A stretch of DNA of 64,000 nt from Paenibacillus sp. FSL H8-0079. GTDB taxonomy: Bacteria; Bacillota; Bacilli; Paenibacillales; Paenibacillaceae. The stretch covers positions 5,208,001 through 5,272,000 of the forward strand of contig NZ_CP150300.1 in assembly GCF_037991315.1 (NCBI RefSeq). The letters run 5' to 3'. A program made the position numbers and the translations under genes. The stretch's first letter is position 1. Every line of letters starts with the position of its first letter. The notes under the pieces are model-generated. The model had not been told where the DNA came from and did no database searches. It saw only the letters and a list, made by a program, of their open reading frames with translations. Positions 44,679 through 54,045 of this stretch are shown here, one piece after another.

Positions 44679-45554
44679 ATGATTCACATCGGACTTACCG
44701 GATGGGGGGATCAGGAAGATCTCTATCCCATCCGCACCAAAGCTAAAGACAAGCTCGGTCTATACGGGAAATACTTCTCCACCGTGGAGGTGGATAGTTC
44801 TTTCTACGCCGTTCAGCCGCGGGATCGAATGGCACGGTGGGCTGCCGAGACGCCCGAATCCTTTGCTTTTATCATCAAAGCCTATCAGGGAATGACCGGA
44901 CATCTGCGAGGCAAACCATACTTCACCAGCACGTCGGAGATGTATAAGGCTTTTCGGGAATCACTGGAACCGGTCATTGAAGCCGGCAAGATGCAGGCAG
45001 CCTTGTTTCAATATCCGCCTTGGTTTGAGTGCAATAAAGACAACGTGAAAGAGCTTCGTGAAGTGAAACTGAGAATGGAGGGCATTCCGTGTGCCCTGGA
45101 ATTCCGTCATCGTAGCTGGTATGAAGGTGACATGCGCGAGCGGACGCTTTCGTTCCTGAAAGAGCAAGGCTGGATTCACAGCGTCTGTGACGAACCTCAG
45201 GCAGGTCCAGGTTCTATCCCCATCGTGCCACAGGCGACGGATTCCGAGATGACACTGGTTCGCATGCACGGACGTAATGTGTCCGGGTGGCATCAGAATG
45301 GTGCGCCCAATTGGCGCGAGACCCGTTATTTATACCGTTACAACAAGGAAGAGTTGTTGGAGTGGAAAGAATATCTGGAGCAATTGCAGGAGCAGAGCAA
45401 GGATGTCTATGTTATTTTTAACAACAACTCCGGTGGCGATGCAGCAGCCAATGCACAGATGATGATGGATCTGCTGGACCAGCCAGTGAAGCCCTTTCCT
45501 GACCGTACTGAACCAGAACAGGAAGAAGGACCGGAGCAGCTGGAATTATTTTGA
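44679..45554 (+). CDS. DUF72-family protein (YunF-like)
   Basis: A 291-residue protein of the TIM-barrel-like DUF72 family. Signature segments are HIGLTGWGDQ at the start, VEVDSSFYAVQP, ESFAFIIKAYQGMTGH, ALEFRHRSW and YVIFNNNSGGDAAANAQMM. The biochemical role of the family is not established. ATG 44679 has CAGGAGGTG. It stands alone and is closed by a terminator at 45648. Confidence 0.88.
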   Translation: MIHIGLTGWGDQEDLYPIRTKAKDKLGLYGKYFSTVEVDSSFYAVQPRDRMARWAAETPESFAFIIKAYQGMTGHLRGKPYFTSTSEMYKAFRESLEPVIEAGKMQAALFQYPPWFECNKDNVKELREVKLRMEGIPCALEFRHRSWYEGDMRERTLSFLKEQGWIHSVCDEPQAGPGSIPIVPQATDSEMTLVRMHGRNVSGWHQNGAPNWRETRYLYRYNKEELLEWKEYLEQLQEQSKDVYVIFNNNSGGDAAANAQMMMDLLDQPVKPFPDRTEPEQEEGPEQLELF

Positions 45555-45647
45555 TCCGTGTTCATGACGCAGTTATTCATATTATTGGGTGAAGATAAGT
45601 GTGTTATTGCTATTATGCTGATCAGATTCGGGATTGAAATCACACTA

Positions 45648-45680
45648 AAAGCGGCAAGCCTGAGGGCATTGCCGCTTTCT
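45648..45680. terminator. Bidirectional terminator between DUF72 and GH105 genes
   Basis: Stem AAAGCGGCAA/TTGCCGCTTT with an 11-base loop (45648-45678) and CTTT tail; AAA on the other side lets it act on the minus strand for the carbohydrate operon. Confidence 0.82.
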
Positions 45681-45734
45681 TTAGCTGTTTACCTACTTAT
45701 AGAGGCTATCCACATACATCCGTTGCGTCAAACA

Positions 45735-47951
45735 TCAGCGCTGCGCGGCTGTAACCGAAGAATCGATAGACACCTCGCGTAGCTGCTGGTTCATTTTATG
45801 TGCCTCAATGCCAGCCAACAGCACAATGCCGATTCCATGGGTATCATTCAGATTCCATCCCAGATCATCGCGATAATACAAAGCGGTAAACGAGTACCCG
45901 GAGCCCCGGCATACCCCGTATATATTGCCTTTATAGTCAATCGACAAGCGCGTTATGCCTTCCCATCCTTTGCGTACGGCCTCCAGATAAGGCTCAGGCT
46001 GTTCCAGCCAGCCTTTCCGAATACCACGGGCATAAGCGTAGATAAACATTGATGTACAGGAAGTCTCTTCATACGAATCCGGGCGATTCAGCACCTGATG
46101 CCAAAGTCCATTTTCCCCTTGCAGCGCCAGATAACCCTGACTTAAATCACGGTAGAAAGTTAGCAGTTCCGGCCGTTTAACATGATCATGTGGCAGGATG
46201 GATAACAGTTCGGTTAATGAGAATAGCACCCAGCCGTTCCCGCGTCCCCACGGAATACCTGTCGCACGACCTCGCACAAAATCATACACATGGGACATGA
46301 TCTGCTGTTCGGGAAGATAGAGGTATTTACGGAACATTAGGAACTGATTAACCGCATCATCCCAATACATCCCATCGCCTGTTAACTGACCGTAACGCAT
46401 CAGAAAAGGTGTACTCATGTATAAGTCATCACACCACATCGTCTCCTGACGCATCTCCCCACTGCCGCGCACCCGATAAAAGGCACCATCCTCCAGACGC
46501 TCCTGCTCATCCGTAATGTAGCCCGCAATCCGATCCGCGGTGTCTCTTCCCCCACGAATATCGCCCAACTCCATCGCAGCGAGCAGTGTAGATCCAAACG
46601 AACCGCAATCATCCAGACTGTCTATGGCAGACAGTTGATTATTAATCCCTGCCGCACCGTACCCTTCACGATCCCACAGACCGTAGCGATCAAATGAAGT
46701 GCTCAGTTCAATATGTTGTCGCACATACTGAATGTAATCATCACGTCCCAATTCTTGTCCCGTTTGGAGAAGTCCAAGCAGGGTGACACCGAGCGGATAA
46801 TTCCACTTGCCGTAATGTGTATTCTCCAGATAGGGACGAACATGCGTATCGGGAAGATCTACCCGCCAATATACACCTTGGGCGCCATCATCAAATACGG
46901 TGTCTGTTCGCACGATGTCCGTGTGGGATGATTCAGAACCGGGAGCAAACACACCTGTGTACAGCCAGGGGTCAGAGCATCCCGTAACCGGATGAGGCGG
47001 TTTCAGTCTCCAGCCTGTGGAACCCGAACGCTCTGCATCTTCCAACGTGAATCCCCACGAGTCACCAGCTTCCTGGATTACACCTTTAGCGACGAGATCC
47101 GAAGAACCGTAGCGGCGCGGGAGTTCAACGCGGAAGTTACCGCTACTTCCAGCAGAGTATACTTCCGTGCCACCCACATACAGGGTCAAAGCTCCATCAT
47201 GACGACCTTTTAAAATAACTGGTGATGTTCCTGGCAAGGTTACATCCAATCTGGACCATGCGTAGGCCACAGCTGATTGTTCCGTGCCGAAGATGCGGGC
47301 AAAAGAACCCACGCTCTGCTCCTCATCTGTCCACGCCTTGCGCGGATACCAGGTAAGACCTGTTTCTTCTTCTGTCATGCCGTCACGAGGAAGAGCTAAT
47401 ACAGGTTCATCGACGGGTTCCGAATATAACCAGCCCTCCTGTCCCTGACGATCTGCCCCAGGCGTGAGGAAGTGCAGCGGGAAATTTTTGAACGAGGCTG
47501 TTCCGTAGATACCGCCGAATCCCACTTCTGTTTTGACAAAACATAGCAACACATCATTCCAGCCATAGTTCACGGAAATCGGAATCTGGGTTCTTCGCTC
47601 GGGAAATAATTCCTGCAACAACTCAGACTTGAACACCTCTTCACCGTTCACATAGATTGTCACCGGACTATAACAGTTCAGGCCCGTATTTAACGTTGCA
47701 TTATGCTCGCTCCATAACTTGCCCCATACATACACGTACTGCCCAGCACGCGCCTCTACGCATTTCTCATTCAGATTCAGGTCGTAGCGATAATCCCCTA
47801 GCCTGCGAAAACCTCCCTGATGATAGGCTCTGAACAAAAATGAATGTTTCGGATGATCACCAATATAACGCTGAGCCACCGTTGTCAATATATCCGGAAT
47901 TGAATCGTACACCTTGCCTGCAATCGCCTCGTTCTCATGAAAATAACGAAT
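45735..47951 (-). CDS. GH105/GH88-family unsaturated glucuronyl/galacturonyl hydrolase with long N-terminal domains
   Basis: The C-terminal half (about residues 370-700) is an (alpha/alpha)6-barrel of the YteR/YesR type, with SAIDSLDDCGSFG at the catalytic site, TMWCDDLYMSTPFL, GRGNGWVLFSL and TSMFIYAYARGIRKG; such enzymes remove unsaturated uronic acid from pectin-lyase products. Before it come about 350 residues of beta-sandwich-like sequence. No signal peptide, so cytoplasmic. The first ATG/GTG-type start is GTG 47912, without a binding site. In frame upstream, AAGGAAGGGAG (overlapping the deacetylase stop) is followed by ATC and ATT (47954, 47951), so a non-AUG start adding about 13 residues is likely. 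ATT is used here. Confidence 0.78.
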   Translation of the reverse strand: MRYFHENEAIAGKVYDSIPDILTTVAQRYIGDHPKHSFLFRAYHQGGFRRLGDYRYDLNLNEKCVEARAGQYVYVWGKLWSEHNATLNTGLNCYSPVTIYVNGEEVFKSELLQELFPERRTQIPISVNYGWNDVLLCFVKTEVGFGGIYGTASFKNFPLHFLTPGADRQGQEGWLYSEPVDEPVLALPRDGMTEEETGLTWYPRKAWTDEEQSVGSFARIFGTEQSAVAYAWSRLDVTLPGTSPVILKGRHDGALTLYVGGTEVYSAGSSGNFRVELPRRYGSSDLVAKGVIQEAGDSWGFTLEDAERSGSTGWRLKPPHPVTGCSDPWLYTGVFAPGSESSHTDIVRTDTVFDDGAQGVYWRVDLPDTHVRPYLENTHYGKWNYPLGVTLLGLLQTGQELGRDDYIQYVRQHIELSTSFDRYGLWDREGYGAAGINNQLSAIDSLDDCGSFGSTLLAAMELGDIRGGRDTADRIAGYITDEQERLEDGAFYRVRGSGEMRQETMWCDDLYMSTPFLMRYGQLTGDGMYWDDAVNQFLMFRKYLYLPEQQIMSHVYDFVRGRATGIPWGRGNGWVLFSLTELLSILPHDHVKRPELLTFYRDLSQGYLALQGENGLWHQVLNRPDSYEETSCTSMFIYAYARGIRKGWLEQPEPYLEAVRKGWEGITRLSIDYKGNIYGVCRGSGYSFTALYYRDDLGWNLNDTHGIGIVLLAGIEAHKMNQQLREVSIDSSVTAAQR

Positions 47952-47969
47952 GATCGTCAGCTCCCTTCC

Positions 47970-48791
47970 TTATACCTTGATTCGTTCGCTTAGCCGCAAT
48001 GTTTCTCCACCCTGCACTTCAACAACCTGCTGATCCGCAGTGAACCAAACCGGGATGGCAGACGGATTATGGATGATGGATCGATCGGCCGAACACTCCA
48101 GTCGTTGTACGGCTTTCCAGTAGGCAATCACTTCGATGTTCGTCGCGTACCAGATGTCGTTCCTGCCGCCAATCTGCTCACCGAACTGTTCGATGATCTC
48201 CCAGTTGTCGTTGTCATTGAACTCATAACTGTGACCCCAGACGTAGAGTAATAATGGCGTACCTGTTTTGGAATGTTGGATAAAACGTTCGGCATGCGCC
48301 GCCAAATCATGGTTATGATGACAGGTCGGATGCCATTCAAGGGGACGGTCTGGCAACGTGTATCTGCCATGTGATTCAACGGTACGAGCATAATCGATGC
48401 CAAGCCACTCCAGCTTCGTACTTAACGCACGGTCGTACCCTCCATTGGGATAGGCCATGCCTCGTACTGGATAACCGACAAGCTGCTCCAATGCTTTTCG
48501 GTCCTCCATAATCTCTTCGGTCAGGAGTTCGTTCGGAACATAAGGCAGCGTAGGGTGAGTAACCGTGTGAACGGCCACTTCATGCCCCGCATACAGTTCA
48601 GCGACTTCCCCCGCCTCAATGCGGCCTGGATTACCCAGGGTACCGGAGTTCAGATTAAATGTTCCCCGCAGGCCATACCGATTACAGATTTCCACCAGTC
48701 TGCGATCATGTACCACTCCATCGTCATAACTGAGCGTCAACGCTTTCATCACACCACCTGGATAACGATCAAACTGAATACGATGTCCCAT
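47970..48791 (-). CDS. Polysaccharide deacetylase (NodB-like)
   Basis: A 273-residue protein with the NodB-fold motifs SYDDG (Asp pair) and HTVTHP (metal-binding His pair), GMAYPNGGYD and LLLYVWGHSYEF. Enzymes of this kind remove N- or O-acetyl groups from sugars. There is no signal peptide, so it would act on imported oligosaccharides rather than on the cell wall. ATG 48791 follows GGAGGAGGAG, 32 bases after the GH43 gene; its stop overlaps the binding site of the GH105 gene. Confidence 0.85.
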   Translation of the reverse strand: MGHRIQFDRYPGGVMKALTLSYDDGVVHDRRLVEICNRYGLRGTFNLNSGTLGNPGRIEAGEVAELYAGHEVAVHTVTHPTLPYVPNELLTEEIMEDRKALEQLVGYPVRGMAYPNGGYDRALSTKLEWLGIDYARTVESHGRYTLPDRPLEWHPTCHHNHDLAAHAERFIQHSKTGTPLLLYVWGHSYEFNDNDNWEIIEQFGEQIGGRNDIWYATNIEVIAYWKAVQRLECSADRSIIHNPSAIPVWFTADQQVVEVQGGETLRLSERIKV

Positions 48792-48823
48792 CTTGCTCCT
48801 CCTCCAGCTTCTGCTCTTGCTCC

Positions 48824-50440
48824 CTAATCCCGAATTTCCTTCACGTTAAAATAACGAAAAACACCCTGACCACCACGATTCGCGAACCGTGTGTTTACAG
48901 CAAAGATACCCATTTTCGCACCAACCCAGAGGGCTGTTGTGGCGTTAAACGGTGTACCGATCGGCTGAAACTCCACTCCGTCCTCACTCCAACTAAACTG
49001 GCATAAGGCAGGTTCTCTCAGGGTGAGCCGAAGATGAATAGTCCAGCCGGTTACCTGCGAACCCTGGCCCTCCCAGTCTAATCCCGTTTCCTCCCATTCA
49101 TCTGCATGCAGATGGCTATCTGCACGTTTGGTTCCGCGAATCAACGATAACCGAATGGTGCCGTCTTCTGTCTGTAACAGACACAGGCTTGCATACGAAT
49201 CACCAAACATGATGAGACCTGACTGATCCCCTTCCTGTCCAGGCAGGAACGTGAGCTTGGTCGTGGCTTCAAATTCAGATGCGGGCAGCTTTTGCAAGAG
49301 AAGATGAGGTGTGCCAAACAAAGACTGAATGCCCTCCGGGTATGGATGAGCAGGTAATACCAGTCCTCCTTCCGTACCTGCATCAGCCCACTCGGGACGG
49401 GAGTTCGCCTGCCATTGCCATTGCAGTCCCAGATGATCAGCCTGAAAATCATCGGATACATCAGGCACAGTGATCGGATAGGCGGCTCCTACATCCGGTT
49501 TGATGTGCACATCCACAGGTTCACCCGTTCCATGACCTTCACGGTCTATTCCAATGACAGGCCAGCCGTCTTCCGTCCACGTCATCGGCTGAAGATGAAC
49601 AATGCGCCCATAGGCATCCCGATCCTGAAAATGAATAAACCAGGACTGCCCTGATTCCAGCTCCACGTATCCTCCCTGATGAGGTCCATTGACCGGTGAG
49701 GCTCCCTGATGCATGACAATTCGATCCTCATAGGGCCCAAATACCTGTTGGGAGCGCAAAACCGTCTGCCACCCCGGCTTCACGCCTCCAGCAGGAGCAA
49801 AGATATAATAATACCCCTCGCGCTTGTAGAACTTAGGCCCTTCAATGGTCGGATGATGTTCGGTTCCATCAAAGACGATCATACCTTCGTCCAGAAGCTT
49901 GCTCCCATCCGCAGCCATCCGGCACACCTGGATTTTGCTCTTGATTCCACTGCGACTATGGGCAAAAGCATGTACCAGATAGGCTTGCCCATCCTCATCC
50001 CATAAAGGACAAGGGTCAATCCAGCCCTTCACTTCATGAACCAGATGTAACGGCGACCAGTCGCCTTCAGGGTGATCCGCCGTGGTCATAAAGATGCCCT
50101 CATCCGGTGTGCTGAAGAAGATCCAGTACTTTCCATCGTGATACCGAATGCTGGGTGCCCATACGCCTTTGCCATGAAGAGGTACACCGTATCCTGGCAG
50201 ATCCAGCCGTTCTATGGCATATCGGACAAGCCGCCAGTTCACCAGGTCCTTCGAATGTAAAATAGGTAGGCCCGGTGTATGCGAGAAACTGGAGGCCGTC
50301 ATATAGAAGTCATCTCCTACACGAATCACATCCGGGTCCGAATAATCCGCATGCAGAATCGGATTGCGGTATGTACCGTCTCCCTGATCCGCGACCCAGA
50401 CTGGGTCCAGTCTTTGTTGTTCTGATTGGGTTGTGCTCAT
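48824..50440 (-). CDS. Glycoside hydrolase family 43 (beta-xylosidase/arabinofuranosidase type)
   Basis: A 538-residue enzyme. The N-terminal five-bladed propeller has the catalytic base D35 (HADYSDPDV), the pKa-modulating D142 (GWIDPCPLWDED) and the general acid E200 (HPTIEGPKF). The C-terminal part (about 340-530) looks like a beta-sandwich of the GH43 C-terminal/laminin-G type (LGLQWQWQAN, FRYFNVK). No signal peptide. ATG 50440 follows AAGGAG. It is the second enzyme gene of the locus, 12 bases after the large hydrolase. Confidence 0.9.
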   Translation of the reverse strand: MSTTQSEQQRLDPVWVADQGDGTYRNPILHADYSDPDVIRVGDDFYMTASSFSHTPGLPILHSKDLVNWRLVRYAIERLDLPGYGVPLHGKGVWAPSIRYHDGKYWIFFSTPDEGIFMTTADHPEGDWSPLHLVHEVKGWIDPCPLWDEDGQAYLVHAFAHSRSGIKSKIQVCRMAADGSKLLDEGMIVFDGTEHHPTIEGPKFYKREGYYYIFAPAGGVKPGWQTVLRSQQVFGPYEDRIVMHQGASPVNGPHQGGYVELESGQSWFIHFQDRDAYGRIVHLQPMTWTEDGWPVIGIDREGHGTGEPVDVHIKPDVGAAYPITVPDVSDDFQADHLGLQWQWQANSRPEWADAGTEGGLVLPAHPYPEGIQSLFGTPHLLLQKLPASEFEATTKLTFLPGQEGDQSGLIMFGDSYASLCLLQTEDGTIRLSLIRGTKRADSHLHADEWEETGLDWEGQGSQVTGWTIHLRLTLREPALCQFSWSEDGVEFQPIGTPFNATTALWVGAKMGIFAVNTRFANRGGQGVFRYFNVKEIRD

Positions 50441-50452
50441 ACGTTCACTCCT

Positions 50453-53400
50453 TCATCTAAATTCTTCCGCAAGTACGTGACCTGCGTCCTGTAATCGATG
50501 ATGTTCCGAATCAAAATAGGTGCCTTCCAGCAGGCCAATCAACGTGTTGGTAACACGAACTTCAATGTCGTTATCCCCTGAACGAAGCCAGGAGGCTTCT
50601 CCCTTCCAGCGATACGGAGACCAGCATCGCACACCAAGACTATGTCCGTTCACACGCACTTCCGTCACATCCTGCACCCGCCAATCGCTAAATTCCAGTT
50701 CAAATGAGGCAACATCTTCCCCTGACTCATCCAGCCAGAACGTGCGTTTATAACTCATTTCCCCGCCAAAATGGGGATACAGCGGCTGCGGTTCAGGTCC
50801 GATGCGAAGGGCCGTGTCCGGTTCCCGTACGAGCGAAGCCATGCCTTCATGATGGAACTCCACGCCGAATCTTCCTTGTAGATACAAGGGATCAACGATG
50901 CCATCCTCATCTTTCGTCACCTGCACAATCACCGTCATTTCGTTGAGACCGCTATGCAGCAGCTCCGTAATATTACAAGCGATGTTATTGTGGTCGGTTA
51001 TTTCGATTGGATCGAATTGTTCTTTTCCAAGTGGATGCCCATTAATCTCCATGGACCAACTGCCCGAGATCGCCGTTCTGTCCATAAATAACAGGCATGC
51101 AGGCAAAGCCGTTCTCAGTTCAAATGTGGTCGTATATCGACACTCGATCGGGTAAGCAATAGATGATTTTTTCGGTGTGCCAAATACCTGATTAAACTGG
51201 ACTGGCAGAGGATACTGTTCCGATAATTCTGCCGCCTGATCAATAAACGGTTTCACAGCTACATGCTGGCTTTCCAGAATTATTCCGTTAGCATTGGAAG
51301 CCTGAAGATGGAATTGTCCCATTCGCAAAATGTTAGACTGCACCGTTTCCAGTCGCCATGGCCCATCCGAAGAAACTCTGATCTTACAGGCTTGATTCGC
51401 CCCTGCCGAACCATCCGCTCCGAACGTCGAACCCGTTTTGTCTGCTCCATCCGCCTTCGTTGTTAATGTATCTTCCGTCGCAGCATGTAAAGTAAGGCGC
51501 ACAGCATGTGCTTCATAAGGCGCCAGTGTTAGTGAAATACACCATTCCCCGCCGCTGCTCGTATACGGCAATGTCTGAAGCCGCCCTGTCTCCAGATCAA
51601 GTCGTTCTGCCACAATACAATCACCCTCTGTCAGCTCCGTTCCATCCCACAGCTGTCTGGCGACCAGCTTCAATTGCCCCTTCAATTCCTGACCCTCCTG
51701 ATTGGTCAAGAAAACCATGTGCTCTCCAGCCGACAATTGACGGGTTTGCATCAGCAAAGAGGCACTTTCCTCCTCCATAATCCAGCAGATGGGTTCGGGC
51801 AATACCTGATCGAGCAGGAGGGAGATCAGCTCCAGCGAAAAGTCATCTCCTTGCCCTGTTCCTGCGAGTAGAAAATAGGCATTCCCCTCACCCTGATGCC
51901 ACATGGTTTCACGGTTATCGTGATCTTTTGTCACGCTACGGCCCCAGTACACCTCTTGCGGCTGCTCGCCCGCACCAAAGAACTGGGCAGATTCATCTCC
52001 CTCCGGACTTCCCGGCTGAATCTCAATATGCGGAGGCATCCCAACAGAGATGACAGTTCCTCCCTGCCGAACAAATCGCTTCACCTGTTCCCAGGCCGCG
52101 GCCTCCAGATTCAGCATCGGTGGGAGAATCAGTACGTCATAACGGGCCACGCCGATCTGAATGATGCCATCCGTTAAGTCAGCGTCAGCCAACAATTCTG
52201 GATCAAGGTGGTCATAGTCCCGTCTGTTTTCGAGCAGATGGGTAGTAATCCGCATCCAGTCCTTCGTCAGGCGCTCCAGTTGCGCGCGTTCTAATTCGTC
52301 CTCGCCGCTATACTCGAATCCATGCAGCGGATTACCCATCAGACTCCAGAATGTCGTCGTTGGGTCAAGCACAGCAATTCGAATGTCTGCTACTCCGGTG
52401 CTCATGAGATAGCTCAAGCGTCCGGTGTAATCCCCCAACTGCCGGAAATGCTTCCAGTAGGGATTCTGCAAAAATTGAGACGGCGGTGCATCATGCTTGG
52501 CAAGCCCACCAATCGTATAGAAAAAGGCGTGAAAGTTATAGAAATTGGTGCCCATGGTAGCCATGCGATCAATCATCCACTTGGCATCCTGCAGCGTCAT
52601 GGACCAGCCTACACTGTGAAAACATTCAATCAGATTGCGGCTTCGGCCCAATTGCCGGGCAAGCGAACTGACCATCTTGGGATTGTCACGCATCTTTTGG
52701 CCGTAGCGTTCCAGAATCCACGATAAGGACCGTCCAATTTTCTCATGTGCCGAATCACCACCTGGCATATGGCTGAACAACTGGGTGGTCATCCGTACGC
52801 CAGGCACCTCAGCCGCGTACTGGATTCCTGCTTCCTCACACCAGTCATGCACCTGTTTGTGATAGGACTCCCGGAGAAGCAGGTGAAGTGACTGGTAATA
52901 GTCATACCGAATCCGATGCGCGTCCGGAACATCACCATATAGCAGGGCCGGTAGCGAATCGATCAGACTATAACCACAACGCTCACTGAAATAACGGGGA
53001 AGCTGTGGGGACCAAGGGATACGGCCCAGCGGTGCGATCTCATCCGAGAACATGCCTTTGATCACGCTTTCAAATTGATCTCCAACCGCTGACTTATAAC
53101 GCTCATGTGTCAGTTCAATAAATCGGCTCATCGCTTCCTTATGGCAAGGGTCAACAAAGTTACCGTAATATTTGAAATCGTCGATCTCTTTTTCCTGAAA
53201 TATCATCAACTCCCAATCACCCGCGGGAACATCCCATAACAAGCGGAACGCTGTTCGGTAGGTGAAGAACCGCTTGCGGTTATACGATGTGAGTCCGGTC
53301 TCCTGATAGACCTGATCCGTCTGGATATTGCCAATTTTGCTGCGCAGATCGATGGACTCATGCCACAGACGTTTGCCCTGTTCATCCTTGGGAATCGCCT

Positions 53401-53806
53401 TGGCAACCAAGACGCGTCCCCATGGCAACTCCAGATCCACAGCTTCTCCGCCCTGAACCACCAACTGATGATGCACGAGCTGACGCTGCTTCGCTTCAGG
53501 AAAATCAAGGGTCACTTCCCCACCAGCCATCCCGCTTGGATATGGATATTCATCATATAACCATACCTGCATGCTGTGAGCAGCCGCCGCTTCCACTGCA
53601 ATCCGCACCTTATCAAACCACGCTTCCGACAGATAGGGAATCTGCAGTCCCTGACGTGGACAGATGAAGAATCCACCTACACCTTGCGCCGCCATCTCAG
53701 CCACTTGCCGCTTAATCTGTTCTTCTTCCATATCCCCATTCCAGAACCAAAAGGGATGAACCCGGTACTGCGCCTCGGGATTTTCAAATGCATCCCCGTT
53801 CCACAT
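50453..53806 (-). CDS. Large glycoside hydrolase, GH106-like (alpha-L-rhamnosidase type)
   Basis: A 1117-residue protein. The N-terminal barrel starts RVHPFWFWNGDMEEEQIKRQ, AQGVGGFFICPRQGL, then WLYDEYPYPSGMAGG and MFSDEIAPLGRIPW, the last carrying acidic catalytic candidates. These fit GH106 and its relatives. The C-terminal half contains beta-sandwich modules of the galactose-binding type (ASFELEFSDWRVQDVTEVRV). Length and lack of a signal peptide suit a cytoplasmic rhamnosidase. ATG 53806 follows GGAGGAAGG. The family assignment is the least certain in this locus. Confidence 0.7.
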   Translation of the reverse strand: MWNGDAFENPEAQYRVHPFWFWNGDMEEEQIKRQVAEMAAQGVGGFFICPRQGLQIPYLSEAWFDKVRIAVEAAAAHSMQVWLYDEYPYPSGMAGGEVTLDFPEAKQRQLVHHQLVVQGGEAVDLELPWGRVLVAKAIPKDEQGKRLWHESIDLRSKIGNIQTDQVYQETGLTSYNRKRFFTYRTAFRLLWDVPAGDWELMIFQEKEIDDFKYYGNFVDPCHKEAMSRFIELTHERYKSAVGDQFESVIKGMFSDEIAPLGRIPWSPQLPRYFSERCGYSLIDSLPALLYGDVPDAHRIRYDYYQSLHLLLRESYHKQVHDWCEEAGIQYAAEVPGVRMTTQLFSHMPGGDSAHEKIGRSLSWILERYGQKMRDNPKMVSSLARQLGRSRNLIECFHSVGWSMTLQDAKWMIDRMATMGTNFYNFHAFFYTIGGLAKHDAPPSQFLQNPYWKHFRQLGDYTGRLSYLMSTGVADIRIAVLDPTTTFWSLMGNPLHGFEYSGEDELERAQLERLTKDWMRITTHLLENRRDYDHLDPELLADADLTDGIIQIGVARYDVLILPPMLNLEAAAWEQVKRFVRQGGTVISVGMPPHIEIQPGSPEGDESAQFFGAGEQPQEVYWGRSVTKDHDNRETMWHQGEGNAYFLLAGTGQGDDFSLELISLLLDQVLPEPICWIMEEESASLLMQTRQLSAGEHMVFLTNQEGQELKGQLKLVARQLWDGTELTEGDCIVAERLDLETGRLQTLPYTSSGGEWCISLTLAPYEAHAVRLTLHAATEDTLTTKADGADKTGSTFGADGSAGANQACKIRVSSDGPWRLETVQSNILRMGQFHLQASNANGIILESQHVAVKPFIDQAAELSEQYPLPVQFNQVFGTPKKSSIAYPIECRYTTTFELRTALPACLLFMDRTAISGSWSMEINGHPLGKEQFDPIEITDHNNIACNITELLHSGLNEMTVIVQVTKDEDGIVDPLYLQGRFGVEFHHEGMASLVREPDTALRIGPEPQPLYPHFGGEMSYKRTFWLDESGEDVASFELEFSDWRVQDVTEVRVNGHSLGVRCWSPYRWKGEASWLRSGDNDIEVRVTNTLIGLLEGTYFDSEHHRLQDAGHVLAEEFR

Positions 53807-53896
53807 GTTGCCTTCCTCCCTGCCTGTTCAAGAGTGTGTGGTGTCCAGCTTTACCAATAACGTTCATTTCAGTTCAAATAGGTTTGTTTTGTTTTG

Positions 53897-53924
53897 ATTA
53901 TACATCAAAAACCATATTCAGGAA
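53897..53924 (-). promoter_or_regulatory. Candidate promoter of the hydrolase genes
   Basis: Minus strand -10 TATAAT (53897-53902) with a weak -35 TTCCTG (53919-53924) and a 16-base spacer. The poor -35 would suit an activated promoter. It is downstream of the terminator after the binding-protein gene. Confidence 0.45.
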
Positions 53925-53953
53925 GTCGTATTTTCCAGAAAGTTGGATGAAAT

Positions 53954-53969
53954 TTGGTTCGCGAATCAA
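53954..53969. promoter_or_regulatory. 16-bp inverted repeat upstream of the hydrolase promoter
   Basis: TTGGTTCGCGAATCAA is a palindrome with one mismatched pair, 30 bases upstream of the -35 of the GH106-like gene. The position suits an activator site, possibly for the AraC-type regulator; this is inferred from position only. Confidence 0.35.
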
Positions 53970-53988
53970 GCCATTACAGCGATAAGAA

Positions 53989-54033
53989 AAGCCCGGCTGT
54001 TTCCGCTACACTGAAAGCACGGCTGCCGGGCTC
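53989..54033 (-). terminator. Terminator after the binding-protein gene
   Basis: Stem AGCCCGGCAGCC/GGCTGTTT-type hairpin with core AGCCCGG/CCGGGCT and TTTTCTTATC after it on the minus strand, 13 bases past the stop. It separates the transport genes from the enzyme genes or lets through part of transcription. Confidence 0.7.
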
Positions 54034-54045
54034 TGGCTTATACGA

